Shown here piece after piece: positions 13,248 to 25,204 of a stretch of 64,000 nucleotides of DNA; position 1 is the stretch's first letter, and each line of letters opens with the position of its first letter. This DNA is from Zeugodacus cucurbitae (Eukaryota > Arthropoda > Insecta > Diptera > Tephritidae). The notes below the pieces were generated by a model. That model saw only the letters and a program-made list of their open reading frames with translations. It made no database searches and had not been told where the DNA came from. The stretch is from the NCBI RefSeq assembly GCF_028554725.1, contig NC_071668.1:61474232-61538231 (forward strand), read 5' to 3'. Both the position numbers and the translations under genes were made by a program.

Positions 13248-14905
13248 CAGAGGTAGTCAAAATTATTTACACATCGGACGTTTTTTTACAAGTTTTACAC
13301 AAAAAGCTTTCGCTTGTTGTTGTTGTTGTCGCAAAATGATATGTTGTTGTAAACCTTGATCTATTCCCGAGCGAACAAAGTCGGTTTGGCAAGAATAGCT
13401 AGAAATATGGCGGAGAAATAAGCAAATGAACTGAAGACCGGAGTAGTCAAAAGTATTTACACACAACATGACCTCTATTATCCTGTTCTTATTTAATAAT
13501 AACTATAAAATTTTAATGTTCAGTATAAATTCCTATTCTAAGGCGATAAATTCATATTTGTTTACATTACCATTGGCATCAATACCAGCCTGCTTTATGG
13601 TCCGAATTGATTCAACACAATTGTTCGCTAAGTTAACAGTTCATTTAGACCAAATGTCGGTAATTTCGGGGTTTTCGGTTATTATATCAATTGTCCTCTG
13701 ATATTTAACGAAAGACCAAACATTTTTACTAAGGTTTTGGTTAGGGCTGTGCGGAGGTCAACTTGGTTTGCTTCATTTAAAACTTTTGTAGGTAAAAATC
13801 CTTCATGAAATGGAGCATTGTCCTGTCGTAAAATGTACTCAATAGTTGGAAAAGGCCGACGGACCACTACAATGACATGGTCATGTGAATTCTTATATAT
13901 CCGGATGATTTAGGGTCCCTAAATTAGTACCAAATCTCCAAAACAGAAGTAAGGCAAATTTCCCTAAAAAATCATAATGTCACTCCCGAATCTATTTAGC
14001 GTCTAAACTGCATTATTCTTCTTCTCACGTGGTAAATGCATAAAGCGTTTACTAAAGAAGCCCTGGAACTGAAATTCAGTCTTATCTGCCCACGACAGGC
14101 TTTAGGATGCATTTTAAGGCAAATGAGAGCAATATCGCTTTCGTGGTTTCGGAAATAAAGCTTTTTTGGTTCCAGAAGTGATCAGCTTTATGCACAACGT
14201 AAGTGTTTATGTTACTATTTTTAAATGTCCTTAACAGTGTAGCATCATTGACTGTTCATGCAATATGCTGATTCGATGCTACTGCAATATTAACAGGACT
14301 AATTGTAGGATTTTGTATGACAGTTCCTACTAATCTTCTGCATTCTCTTTGAGTTATCACAGGTTTCTGTCAAGTTCTCTTTAAATTATCCTTGTAATTG
14401 TTCGTGTATTTCTTTTTAATAACATTACAAACAGTATTCCATCAAATTCTATAAGTTTTAACTAACTCCGAAGCCGAAACCCGAGTTTTAAACTTAGTAA
14501 CAGCCTAGTTATAATCGTTAATTCCTTTGTTTTCGACATTTTATTTACCAAATTTTATATTTTAAGGCTGAGTTAGGTTGTTATGAATGCAATAGAATTC
14601 AATTACAACTTTAGCTTAAACCAAGTGCAAGGATAAAGGCTAAATCGCCGTGTGTAAATACTTTTGACGCAAAAACACTGTGTGTAAATATTTTTGACTA
14701 CTGCGAGTCTTCAGTTCATTTGCTTATTTCTCCGCCATATTTCTAGCAATTCTAGCCAAACTGACTTCATTCGATCAGGAATAGATCAAGGTTTACAACA
14801 ACAAAGCATTTTGTTACTCCGCGACAACAACAACAACAAGCGAAAGCTTTTTGTGTGAAACTTGTAGAAAAACGTCCGATGTGTAAATAATTTTGACTAC
14901 CTCTG
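13248..14905 (-). mobile_element. Tc1-like DNA transposon, decayed, with long TIRs
   Basis: The tips are CAGAGGTAGTCAAAATTATT and its reverse complement, flanked by TA at 13,246-13,247 and 14,906-14,907. The inverted repeats run for about 215 bp each (13,248-13,465 and 14,680-14,905). The motif GTAGTCAAAAGTATTTACACA recurs, diverged, at the inner end of each arm, and a further TGTGTAAATACTTTTGAC lies at 14,651, an IR/DR-type arrangement known in some Tc1-like families. A broken transposase lies on the minus strand. Inability to move by itself is inferred from the broken gene. Confidence 0.9.
13690..14539 (-). pseudogene. Tc1-like transposase remnant
   Basis: Reading the minus strand from an ATG at 14,539, the frame opens MSKTKELTII and is broken within 25 codons by a stop. 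Across several frameshifts it continues with a helix-turn-helix-region remnant (QKPVITQRECRRLVGTVIQN), a segment corresponding to the conserved WSDE-type region (WADKTEFQF in one reading), and near 13,800 QDNAPFHEG, matching the second catalytic Asp region (QDNAPxH) of Tc1 transposases. The catalysed reaction would be cut-and-paste at TA sites. Multiple stops and shifts make it a clear pseudogene; the last open piece spans 13,682-13,867. Confidence 0.85.
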
Positions 14906-17699
14906 TATATATCAAAGAGTACAGACTACAAAGCATGTAGTGAAGTGGTCTCTACTAGTTTTTTTATTCATATAACTCTCATTGTCAATTATATTATTCA
15001 TTGCCATCATATAATTTACTATTATTAAGTCACTATAATTGTTAATTATTAAGTCACTACTCTGCTCACAAATTATGCAATAAAATTTCAAATTCCACAT
15101 GGAAACAAAAACAGAAAGTTTTAAGATGACAAAAAAATTTATAATGTATCACAAGTATCTCTAAAAACGTCGACTCACACAAGCAGTTAACCCTGTATGC
15201 ACCCTGCACCCTATATTTGCACTAAAGTAAAAACAATTTTGCAACAGAAGTTCGAGTGCATGTTGGCTGTTCGCAGAAAGTGCCATGAAAGTAAAAAGTA
15301 AATTCTAAAGTCAAGCACTTTCCCTCAATTGCTCTGATTAATGCGCTCTCTTGAGCAACACTCTTTATTTGCCTTCACTATATTGTTCACGTGCAAAGAT
15401 TTATTTTCGCAATGTGTATGTGTCTTCGTCTTATGAGTTCAACGTAAGTGGCAAAATAATGTATTATATTAGCATTCGATATTAAAAACTAGATTAAGTG
15501 TGAAATACGTTTTATCTACTTAGCATTAAGTTCTGTGTACTTTATTTGTTCGGTAATAAAGCACTTTTGTTTACTTCATTATATGAGAAAATTACAAGAA
15601 ATAGAAAATGTTCGATTACATTATAATACACTTGTCTGAGCTTTACACTATACAAAATTTTTTTGAGAGATTGAATCGCATGCCAAAAGGTTGTCTGGTT
15701 TTTTCGAACTGAGACTCCGACATTACATGAAGACAAGAAATTACTTTTAAAGTGGTATTTTTACGTCTTGTCAAGAGAAAGAGTGTTGTATATATGTCTA
15801 TAGAGTCTAAACTATTTATTTTTAGCGTTTAAAAGGATACCAAATTTTCGAAAAGTATAATCTTAGAAATGTTGATTTCGGCAATATATTGACTTTTTAA
15901 CAGCCATATCCATCTATGCAGAACAAGAAAAAATAAAGCGTATTTGTTAGAAATTGAAAATTGAATCCTCTCATGCCCGAATTAAAATGGGCGGATTGAT
16001 TATGGATTGAATGTTATATTATTTACATATGTGCTGTTGATAAATACGTGCGATATGATAAAAATTATCATATTAACAAATTTGAGATACAAAGGTCAAG
16101 AAAACATTGGTATCCTAAATAGCTATAACTCTACTATTTGAGCGACATATTTTCGATATTCGTTCGATATCTCTAAACCATATAATGTCTATATTTTACT
16201 ATTTTTGTTTTCTTCACATATTTATCCATATTTACATATGTAATAAGCTACTATGGTATACTTCTATGACTATGCTTACATTTTATCAATCGAAAAACTC
16301 TCATGAGATAACTCAAAGTTAATTTAATTTAATTTGATTGTGCGAAGAAGTGCAGGAAACAAAGCAAACTGATCGAAAATCGGACTCAGCTGTGAAAATC
16401 GAAGTATAAAAAGTGCAAAGAGAAGAAAAACAAAAACCAAACAAATTCAAAAACTTTTGTATTGTAAAAAATATTCGAGTTTATGTATAAGCGTGTTGGA
16501 ATGCGAAAAAAAAGAAGAATTGTATTTGCATGAGCACGTATGAGAAAGTTCCTATAGATTTGATGCGTCAAAAATTCGGTAAACTACATTATCTGCTATA
16601 AGGGAAATTCCATTGCATGCATGTGTCTTAACTATTGCAAGCATGTTCTTGTACATCAAGTCTACTTCCATTTAAATAATTATGAACGTGATTTTTTTCA
16701 AGAAAAAAAAACATTCATGCAGTTTGTGTAATTTATGGTGTATTTACTTTGTGTAGAATATATGAGAAAACAAACTTCCGATAGCTATTTCGTTATAGTG
16801 TATATGGCTCTAAGTACATGGCCTACTTTTGAGATAACACTAGCAGTGATGACAACTTTTACGCGTGCATTTCAAATTGGCATGTAAATCCGCAGGACAT
16901 TTTGCCGCAGAGAAATTTCTTTACGTGAACTGAGCGAAGATGTAATGTAACAGTTTTATCTTAACAGTAACAGCTGCTGCAACCAAAACCGCTTGTGGTA
17001 AGTTACGTCAGCTAGACAATTCACATGTCAAGAAACAAACTGTACGAGCACGAGTCAAATGGGTTGGCATGTACAAAACCAGTGGTCTGATATGGAAATT
17101 CGGATTTGTACCGTCTTGCATTATTCAATGTGTATGTATGTAGATACATATATGCTGGAACTAAAGGCAAGCACACATTTGACGTTAGAAATTCTATGGC
17201 TGAGCGACAAATTTACTCAAAAGTTTTAATTAAATTTCAATGCGGCAAATGTATTTTTCTTTAAATAGTGACTCTTCGTGTATAAGTTGGTCCATTGCAT
17301 TGAATATTAATTTCAATTGTATGTTCAATTTGGTGTATAATGTTTTACTTTAGGAAGTTCCCTAATAAGAGTTGCCATATATTTTTAATAGATTTAAAGA
17401 ATATTATTAATAATAATACAGGCATGATATACTCTTAACATAATATTTGAGTATTTATGTTTGTAAAATTAAAAGTTTTATCCTCCAGTAGCTTCCAGCT
17501 GTGATGGCCTGGGCGTATGAGTAACATCAAAGTACTTCACGATATTGATTTGTAATATTAAATTGTAAACAACTATATTGTATCAAGTATAAAATATTAT
17601 CGAAAATTTAATGTGATCTATTATTAAATGTTAGAATGTTAGGCTGAAAAAGAAGAACGAATAAGAAAATATATTGATTGGTCCAATGGTCAAATGCAG
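14906..17699. other. AT-rich non-coding stretch
   Basis: No gene, RNA or transposon recognised. It lies between two blocks (12.56-13.25 and 17.7-18.14 kb) that are both inverted-duplicated near 48-51 kb in collinear order, so it may once have been part of the same duplication and have diverged. I could not find convincing anchors within it. Confidence 0.4.
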
Positions 17700-18140
17700 T
17701 AGTAACCGCCACTACCGGTACGAATTTGCATAATTACTGATTGTAAATGGAAATCGTCAGTCACTTAGTTTGTCCGTTGAGAGCAAGTCAGGTAAATGCA
17801 TGCAGCCAAAGAGTCAGTTAGTCTGTGATATCGTTAATAGACCCAGCGTCATAAAATTTGAAAATAATATAATAAACACAAAAAACGTGTGTTGTATGAA
17901 CATAAACAAACAACGAAAGGAAATTGCACTGCAGTAATAAATCGGGTGATATGCACAATGAGCTGATAAAAGCACAAAAGCAGCAAGGACAACAACCAGC
18001 ATAACAGCAGTAATGGCTTTCACTTCAATGTCGACAGCAGCAGTTAGTGCGAGGTTATGCGCGCAAATGCAGCATGATTAACAAGTCAAATGTCAAATCT
18101 TCAATTTCACTCATTTCAATTCAAACGGTTCAGCTTCTCA
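17700..18140 (+). repeat. Duplicated non-coding block D1, copy 1 of 3
   Basis: Three copies are readable: here, 33,826-34,362 (same strand) and 48,190-48,605 (opposite strand). Collinear anchors include TTTGCATAATTACTG, TTGTAAATGGAAATC, TCGTTAATA, CCAGCGTCATAAAAT, ATGAACATAAACAA, CAAGGACAACAACCAGCATAAC, AAGTCAAATGTCAAATC and TCATTTCAATTCAA. The 48 kb copy is closer to this one (shared GTATGAACATAAACAA and AAGGAAATT words) than either is to the 33.8 kb copy. No reading frame is conserved among the three. Confidence 0.8.
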
Positions 18141-18764
18141 ACACTTTGCTTTCGTGCTTACTAGAATGTGAATATTTTTTTAAGCTTATTTTTCCTTTTA
18201 GAACTTTTTATTTTCTTTTAAACTATTTCTTGTTTACATTACCTTTATGCCTGCATTTCCTGTCATTCAATTCATATTAAAAAAAAATAAAATAAAATAA
18301 AAATAAAATAAAAATAAAAAATTCACTCCAATCCTATTTATACTAACAATAAAGTGGAGCAAACGCAATTCAATTCACTTCGTAAATAACCCGCCATATT
18401 CAATTATACCGATCTTTCTATTTGCCAACTGATAGGAACAAATACAGTTAATGTAAATAGCAAATGTTTTGCATGTAAAAATGCCATACACATAGTTGCA
18501 TGCAATTGCTTTTCAATATTGTAGGTAATATTAATAATAATAATAATAATAGTAGTAACTATAGACAAATAAATGAATTCATACTCATGTATATAGTATG
18601 TGTGTGGTTGAATATATATATTGATATACTATCTAACGTATCGACTCAATTGGGGTTTCTGAGTAGTTCTAACGGAAGGTGGATATTACAATATAAAAAT
18701 AGATTTGAGATATGAAAAGATATTTAGAACTGGTCGTGACATAAAAACAAAGTTTAATCGTTCA
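18141..18764. other. Non-coding stretch with short AAAAT-type tract
   Basis: Contains a short imperfect (AAAAT)n tract at about 18,280-18,318 and a TAA-type tract at about 18,530-18,550. The first 100 bases may continue the D1 homology to 48.0-48.19 kb weakly. No gene recognised. Confidence 0.4.
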
Positions 18765-19648
18765 TTTTTTATGCTCTCGTAACAAAAGTTGCTAAGAGAG
18801 TATTATAATTTTGTTCACATAACGGTTGTTTGTAAGTCATAAAATTAAACGAGATAGATGTTGGGTTATATATCAAAATGATCAGGGTGACGAGACGAGT
18901 GAAAGAGGTCCGTCCGTGCAACGGATAACTCGAGTAAAAATTGAGATATCTTGACGAAACTTGGCACACATGGGCCACATGAAAATGGGCAAAATCGGAC
19001 CACTGCCGATCTTTGGTACAAAGAATCGCCCTAGCTGGGGACATATTTGGGTGTGGAAAGTGGGCGTGGGCGGAGGTTTTTTGTATATATCTCGCAAACC
19101 AATAAAGCTATATAAACCAAACTTTCTGCAGTCGTTTCTTTTAGCCACTTCTTAATACAATCCAAAAATGAAAGAAATCGGATAACGCCCACCTCCTATA
19201 CAAAGGTTATGTTGAAAATTACTAAAAATGCGTTAACTCACTAACGAAAAACGTCAGAAACACTAAATTTTACAGAAGGAATAGTAGAAAGAAACTGCAC
19301 TCAGACCTCAGGAACTATCGACCGATTTCAATGAAATTCGGTATATAATACTTTCTTGACATCCTGATGACACGTGTGGAAAATGGATGAAATCGGTTCA
19401 CAACCACGAGAAGTTCCCATATAACTAAATTTTGAAGTCCATCTGATTCCTTCACTTTATACGATTTACATAATCGAATTTAATCGAAATCGGACTATAA
19501 CTTTTTAGTGCCCCGATATCGAATATGAAGACCTCTGTGCCGTATGTTAATTTTTCACCGAAAATATCGGTAAATATTTCAGATATCTCAATTTAATTCA
19601 GTGGAAAAAATACAAAAAATAAATAAAATAGTATCTTACTTCCTTCCA
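18765..19648 (-). repeat. Dispersed repeat family R, copy b
   Basis: Reverse-oriented copy. Its left end (TTTTATGCTCTCGTAAC, then an inverted GAGAGTATTATAATTTTGTT) corresponds to the right end of the copy at 58,471-59,662. Interior words shared with copies a and c include CAATAAAGCTATATAAACC, CTTTCTGCAGTCGTTT and GTCCGTCCGTGCAA. It carries small deletions relative to the others and a degraded right end. Confidence 0.75.
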
Positions 19649-19849
19649 TGCTGAAATAGCAAATCATATAGTATATCACACCGGCTGTGCAATGCTTGGT
19701 TAGTGTAAAATAAATAGAGTTAACATAGACATAGTAAACATCAGAAGAATTTTGCAGGACGTTTCTAGAAAAAAAATTGAAATTATTATAAAAGAAAAAA
19801 ATTGCTTATGCTTGTAACATATATTTGGCTGCGTGTTGCTACTATCCGT

Positions 19850-21690
19850 GCTTTATGCAGCTATGGATTTTAACGCACTTATAGGGCTGCCGCATAAATA
19901 GTGGTAGGGGAAAAACAGAAAACAAAAATAGAAAAAATTGCATTTCCATGTTACCACATTTACTATGCATTTTACTTATATAAATTTATGAATATGTATT
20001 CCAGGGGTAACAAAAACAACAACAATAAAATAACAAAAATAACAGTAACGAACACAACCACATCTACCATCATGTTCAATAACAACAACAATTTTCCGCT
20101 TGACGACACTAGTAGCAACGGCAACGGGCTAGTAACAAACAACAGCTGCTACAAATTCCTTCACAAATTTGTATGATTTCGTATTTTGGTGTGAATAATA
20201 AAAATGCAGTGCACAAATCGACAGCGAAAATACGCGACTAGATTCCAAATTTTTTGCATCTGTTTGTTGCTGTTTTCTCTTTTTGGTTGGTAAGACTTGT
20301 GAAGCGTGAGGATTTGCTAGTTGGTTGACTAGTTGCCAAGTTGGCTTTGCCTCACGACCAATTGAATGAATTTTCTGGTTGAGTAGTGCTGATTGCATTG
20401 TGATTAAATTGTCTTAAATTGTGTAAAAATCTTAAACAAATAAAAATTACGCAATATACCTTCCAAGCAGGACTACAGATCTAATTCAATTTACCGGTGA
20501 AAAGCAAAACTCCTCACAGAATTGCAAATGCTTTCATTTTTTTTTTTGAATTTTTTATGAATTTTTACTGTCATTCTGAATACTGCTTTTTTTTTTTTTT
20601 TTTTTTTGTATTTTAAATTTATTTATTTATTTTACGATTTTCGAATAAGTTTTCGATTCAAAATTAATAAATTGCCAAGTTGTGGCAAAGTTGTATATAA
20701 CGTATTTCGTACCTGGAAGTATGCAAAAAAATTCAATTACCTTACGTAGCGGCAAGTTGTACTTACCCGTTCACTCAGAAAGCGTACAAATTTGGAATTT
20801 TTATTATCACTTAACCCTGCTAAGGATTCACGAAGATGCCTTTGTATATTCCAAACTCTTTCTTTTGCACTTAAACCATAAAATGAAAGGTGTCAACACA
20901 CTTTTCCATGCTCTATGCCACTTTTGGCCAACACTTGTCTCGAATTAGCTTCTTTCGACTTTTTACCTGGTCATATTCGGTTTCTTATTTTCATCCGCAA
21001 GGCAGCTGTTACACTTAGCGAAAAGCCACTTAAGTTCAAATCTCATTATGTGCTGTCTTTCTGCGCTTCTTCGTTACGGGCCACGCTTATATGTACATAT
21101 TCTGCGCTATGAAACGCTGCAGCAGTTGAGTTACCATTGGAATTTATGGTGACGTTTATTATTGGCATAATTAAAAGCATGCCAAGCAGCAAAATGAATT
21201 CATGCGCATCAAGGATAACGAATTGTGCTAAATGCGCCATAAACTGTATGTAACATGGTTTCTAGCTTAACGCGCTCACAGTTTTTTTTTACATTTATGC
21301 CTTAGTGATCACAAATTCATTTATTCCTTTTCTTTGCTACGATATGCATTTCTGGCCTTTTTAGGCATTTTGGAATATTCTAAACGTTATATCTGTGTGA
21401 TTTTACATCGCCGGAATAGCTATAAATTAACCATTGCAATCAGCTATTACACTTCCATTACAGCGTTTCTACAGCAGCAGTGTCTTAAATAATCTCCTGT
21501 CTGCTTTTAGGCGATAAAAATAAAATTTTCTTGAAATTCTATTCATTCATTGTGTGACACAAATTGGTTACGAGAGATATAGAATAAAATATTTTTATAC
21601 AATTCTAATATTAGAAAATCAACCTCTTCAGAGCGCTATGGGATATGTGAACGATTTTTCAAGCAGGTATCTTAGTTTTTACTCAAGGTA
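19850..21690 (-). repeat. Duplicated non-coding block D3, copy 1 (inverted relative to 35.8-37.5 kb)
   Basis: Matches the reverse complement of 35,815-37,545 over its whole length. Anchors (read on the minus strand): GACACAAATTGGTTACGAGA, ATTACACTTCCATTACAG, CAGCAGTGTC, ACTGTGAGCGCG, CCATAAATTCCAATGG, AAAGTCGAAAGAAGCTAA, CTGTAGTCCTGC, TGGTCGTGAGGCAAAGCC, CACGCTTCACAAGTCTTACC and CCAAAAAGAGAAAACAGCAA. This is the longest duplicate pair I could read. No open frame is conserved between the copies. A poly-T tract at about 20,589-20,609 is present only here. Confidence 0.85.
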
Positions 21691-21969
21691 CCGCTTTGTA
21701 GTTCTTATCTGCTATGCTTCTCTAATCCTCCAATTATCAAAAGTAATTCTAAAAATGAAAAAGATCTCTTAAAAGCGAAGACAGGTGAACATTTAATGAA
21801 GAAAATTGTAAAACTCTCCCGTGAGCAAGTCGAAGAAATATTGCATAAAGAGCGATCCCCAGTTGAACAGCTCAAACGCGATAAGAACACAGAAGCTTGC
21901 CGTATGAGTCGACGACGAAATAAGCTTATGGAAATCATAAAGGAATTCTTCATCGCTTTTCGAATATAG
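21676..21969 (+). CDS. Short bZIP-like basic-region frame, partial or pseudogene
   Basis: The frame is open from 21,676 to a TAG at 21,967. From the ATG at 21,796 it gives 57 residues. Residues 28-44 (RDKNTEACRMSRRRNKL) look like the DNA-contacting basic region of a bZIP transcription factor: N31 and R39 keep the invariant N-x7-R spacing, with a Ser-Arg just before the hinge as in C/EBP- and PAR-type basic regions. A bZIP factor would bind DNA in the nucleus as a dimer through a leucine zipper, but here the frame stops about 18 residues after the basic region, so the zipper is missing. Upstream in-frame sequence (NPPIIKSNSKNEKDLLKAKTGEH, split at position 20) is plausibly coding too. It could be one exon of a spliced gene, a retrocopy fragment or a truncated gene. 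The bZIP call rests only on the motif. Confidence 0.45.
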   Translation, partial: FLLKVPLCSSYLLCFSNPPIIKSNSKNEKDLLKAKTGEHLMKKIVKLSREQVEEILHKERSPVEQLKRDKNTEACRMSRRRNKLMEIIKEFFIAFRI

Positions 21970-22477
21970 TAGTAAAGTGAATGCTATAATTCTTGAATTA
22001 TTTCCTTATAAGTTATTGAACATTAGTTTTACCTATTCTTTATTTTTCAAAGTACTTACTTTAAAATAAGCGCGTTCAATACGCTATTGAAAGTGTATTC
22101 GAAAAAATCTATTAGGTGTTTTCTTCCTCCGTATAACTTTTTCATTGTTTTATTTTGAAGTTTCTAGTCACTAGTTAATGCTTTTTATTGTTTATATTTT
22201 ATTTTTGCAAATTCATCAAGTATCGCCAAGCCAAAATATGGTATTTATTTTATACTTCTCATGGTGAAGAAATATTTCGTAGCCAAGCCGTGTCAGTGTA
22301 AGTAGAACAAGCGTAAAACTCTATTTATTTGCCTGAAAGTATGCAAGTTTCTTATATTTGTATCGACATACATATTTTCAGGGTGTTCGAATATAATTAC
22401 AATTTTTAGTATTATCACGCTGCAGTTTGATGGGTAGTTGCCAATTTTCAATAACAAGGAATCAAATTGGAATTTGT

Positions 22478-22672
22478 GCAAGTTAATACCACCACCAGTA
22501 CACGCTGGTGGAAGCCGAGGAAGATCCTCCACTTCATTGGAAGGACCAGGTGGGGAAGAACCTGGCTTCACTTGGTATTACCAATTTGGCGCCAAAGTGC
22601 CAGAACGAGGAATAAACGTCGCTCGATGTTGGACTCGGCTATAACCGCTTAAGCGGTGCCCACCCAGGCAAC
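22478..22672 (+). pseudogene. RTE-type LINE, 3'-end fragment (copy 1)
   Basis: Split across two frames, it encodes a degraded form of the C-terminal tail seen at 24.25-24.65 kb: GGSRGRSS, then GRTRWGR, and finally RNKRRSMLDSAITA, corresponding to RDRWRTIVDSAITG in the better copy. It ends in the same short hairpin-like tail (ACCGCTTAAGCGGT) after CGGCTATA. Only the last 60 or so codons remain, typical of 5' truncation during LINE insertion. Confidence 0.75.
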
Positions 22673-24235
22673 AAGTAGAATACCACCAAAAACATATTGT
22701 AATTTGAACTAATAGACAAATATTTATAGTATGCCATAGTCACATTACCACAGGACTAGCTTGGGCTCCTGTCTGGTTCAGTAGGTGGCTCCAGATATGT
22801 ATGTAGGTTAGCTGCGAATACTCAATAAGCAGTCCCGCAATAGAGATGAAGGGTGTAGCTTAAAAGGCTATACATGTCCGACGAAGTCCTGTGATGGGAT
22901 GTATAGACACCGTCCAGAAATAAGTGTCAATACAACAAAATCCCAGAAGCGTGAGACTAAGATTGAGTGGCTTACTGGCAGCATCTGACTTCGGGTTAGG
23001 ACTACGGATAGGATCCCCGAAAACAAAATATGGCGAATACGTTGGAAAGATGTAAAGTTTCAGTGCAAGGTGTAAAAAGCCTTGTGCAAGAATGTAATAA
23101 TACAATGGTAGACACTTTTAAACTAGGGTCCAAGTTGGTCTGGTGGTTAGGACTGCTGCTATGGGAAGACTTGTACGCCAAAGATCGGTGCCGCCATCGC
23201 TTTTAGGCACTATTTCGAGGTTGCAAAATGCTAACGTAAAGAGCGCTGGTCAAACCCTTACTCCTGCTAAATCTGCAGCAGAGCAACCCCAAAGAGGATG
23301 CTTGAAGAAAAACAAACTAGCAGGAAAACGCCACCAAAAAAGAGCAAAATTGCCGTTATTGTTGCTTTCTGAATCATACGAGTACAATCTATCACTTTAA
23401 CCATATTTTCGATATATGTTGTTGAGTGTTGTTATTGTAATTGCTTTAATTACTTTAATTCATTCCAAATATGTTGTCCATTTTTCATATATATTTTACT
23501 TCGAGCTGACTTAACAAGTTTTTCTGATTCCATATTTTAAATAGCTTCAAAAACTGAAGCTGTGGGAGTGTTCAAGGAGTTAAGTGTTCTTGAAAACTAA
23601 ACTCAGTTTGATAGGTCTTGGTAAACCGTCAGCAGCTGTTAGTTAAATGGAAAAATATCAACGAGTTACGAAGATAGCAGCGAAATTTACTTTTTTACTA
23701 ATAGTATCCTTGTGGCTTTTTTTGGGGCTTGTGCAATGAGTTCAAAATTCACAGGCTACAATAGTAGAAGAGTGTGAACTTTATTTTTACAAATACCAAC
23801 TTTAAGTGGATTAAATTTAGCGCCAAAACTTTTAATGTATGCTAATAAGCGTGTGCACTTGTTGTCGTTGCACTATACTGTCGTGCCGACTTGTGCACTT
23901 CTCGCACTACTTCTTATCTTTTTTTTGACACCCACTTTTTGTGCGCGTTGTTGAACAGCTGTAGCAATATTTGTACATGCAAGAAACCGCTAAATTACGA
24001 ACTTGCAAATGGTGCAAAGCAGCTTATCGATAAAAGTACCATGTGTGCTAACTATCTCGCTCTTAAATGGATTGTAGTTCATTTTATCGTGACTTCAATG
24101 TTTGGGTCTAATGGCTTAAAATTTAATAAAAATACGAGTAATATGTAATATATATGTATGCTGACAACTATAAACAGTACTAAGCTATTCCCCAAATTAT
24201 CTACACTGTTATGCTTATTATATATATGTGATGTG
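22673..24235. other. Stretch without a supported gene, locally GC-richer
   Basis: About 22,700-23,400 is less AT-rich than its surroundings and may be an eroded transposon, but no protein motif is recognisable. At 23,134-23,152 GTTGGTCTGGTGGTTAGGA resembles the A box of a tRNA gene, without a cloverleaf. An 85-codon frame at 23,143-23,400 starts at GTG and has no recognisable domain. From 23,400 to 24,235 the sequence is ordinary AT-rich DNA. Confidence 0.4.
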
Positions 24236-24690
24236 ATCGGCGTTGCAACCGTTTAGCCGGTTATAGCCGAATCGACGATAGTGCGCCACCTGTCTCTCTC
24301 CTTCGCAGTTCGGCGCCAGTTGGAGATCCCAAGTGTAACCAGGTCGCTCTCCACCTGGTCCCTCCAACGGAGTGGAGGCCTTCCCCTTCCTCGGCTTCCT
24401 CCGGCGGGTACTGCATCGAACACTTTCAGGGCTGGAGTGTTTTCGTCCATTCGGACAACATGACCTAGCCAGCGTAGCCGCTGTCTTTTTATTCGCTGAA
24501 CTATGTCAATGTCGTCGTATAACTCGTACAGCTCATCGTTCCATCGTCTGCGGTATTCGCCGTTGCCAATGTTCTGAGGACCATAAATCTTGCGCAAAAT
24601 TTTCCTCTCGAAAACTCCTGGTGTCGTCTCATCTGATGTTGACATCGTCCAAGCTTCTGCACCGTAAAGCAGGACGGGAATGATAAGCGA
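24236..24690 (-). mobile_element. RTE-type LINE, 3'-end fragment (copy 2)
   Basis: On the minus strand it runs from the codons for LIIPVLLYGAEAW to the end of the ORF and a short 3' tail with the hairpin-like ACCGGCTAAACGGT. It abuts an AT dinucleotide tract at 24,690. The large sense copy starts about 520 bp to the right in opposite orientation and lacks exactly this 3' portion, so the two could derive from one rearranged insertion. Confidence 0.85.
24253..24690 (-). pseudogene. C-terminal part of RTE-type reverse transcriptase ORF
   Basis: An uninterrupted frame encoding the region after the RT domain: ERKILRKIYGP, then WNDELYELYDDIDIVQRIKR, RLRWLGHVVRMDENTPA, GGSRGRGRPPLRWRDQVESD (each a separate segment in this order) and a final TIVDSAITG. 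The W-GH-V-R and GRPPLRW motifs are characteristic of this LINE tail, whose function is not known. The frame is open, but with no RT or endonuclease attached it cannot act alone. Confidence 0.85.
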
Positions 24691-25204
24691 TTATATATAT
24701 ATATATTTGTTTTTTCTTTCTATTCATGATGTAAATACTGAATAATATCCACATAAGGTATAAAAAGAGTATGTGCCCATACATTCATAAATCACATTCG
24801 TTTTGTTGTTTATTTGCAAGCGCGAGTTTTCATTAAAATGTCGCACTTGACTTCACTTGTCTGTGACATGTGTCACCAGTTTTCGTTGCTGGCGTTACTG
24901 TCAACAGCGCCACAGCTGTTTATGTTTTTACAATTACGTACGGCGGTTGTCAGTGACGACTTGCAAATTATTATAAAACAAATAGGAAAAAAATTCAAAA
25001 AAAAGCTTAACCATATAAAGCTAAAAAAAAGGTGAATAGAAAATAAAGTCTAGATCAAAGTTGTAAAAGCATCACAGTATAGTTGCTCTTAATTACGACA
25101 CAAGCATCATATACACTTTTTCATATCAAAAATGATTCTGCAATTAAGTAATCCGGCCAAACTGTTTTCTGTAGCTTCAATTACTAATATTACTCGCTTA
25201 AAGT
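24691..25204. other. AT-rich spacer between the two RTE pieces
   Basis: Begins with an AT dinucleotide tract (24,691-24,708). The rest is AT-rich and unlike the GC-richer LINE. It could be pre-existing host DNA, filler at a rearrangement junction, or, less likely, LINE 5' UTR. No gene recognised. Confidence 0.4.

Noticed and set aside
19901..20176. Asn/Thr-rich 91-codon frame
   Set aside because: It lies inside duplicated block D3, and the copy near 37.4 kb does not keep the frame; the Asn runs come from AAC/AAT simple repeats.
23143..23400. 85-codon Lys/Arg-rich frame
   Set aside because: Starts at GTG, with no domain and no second copy; kept only as part of an unexplained GC-richer patch.
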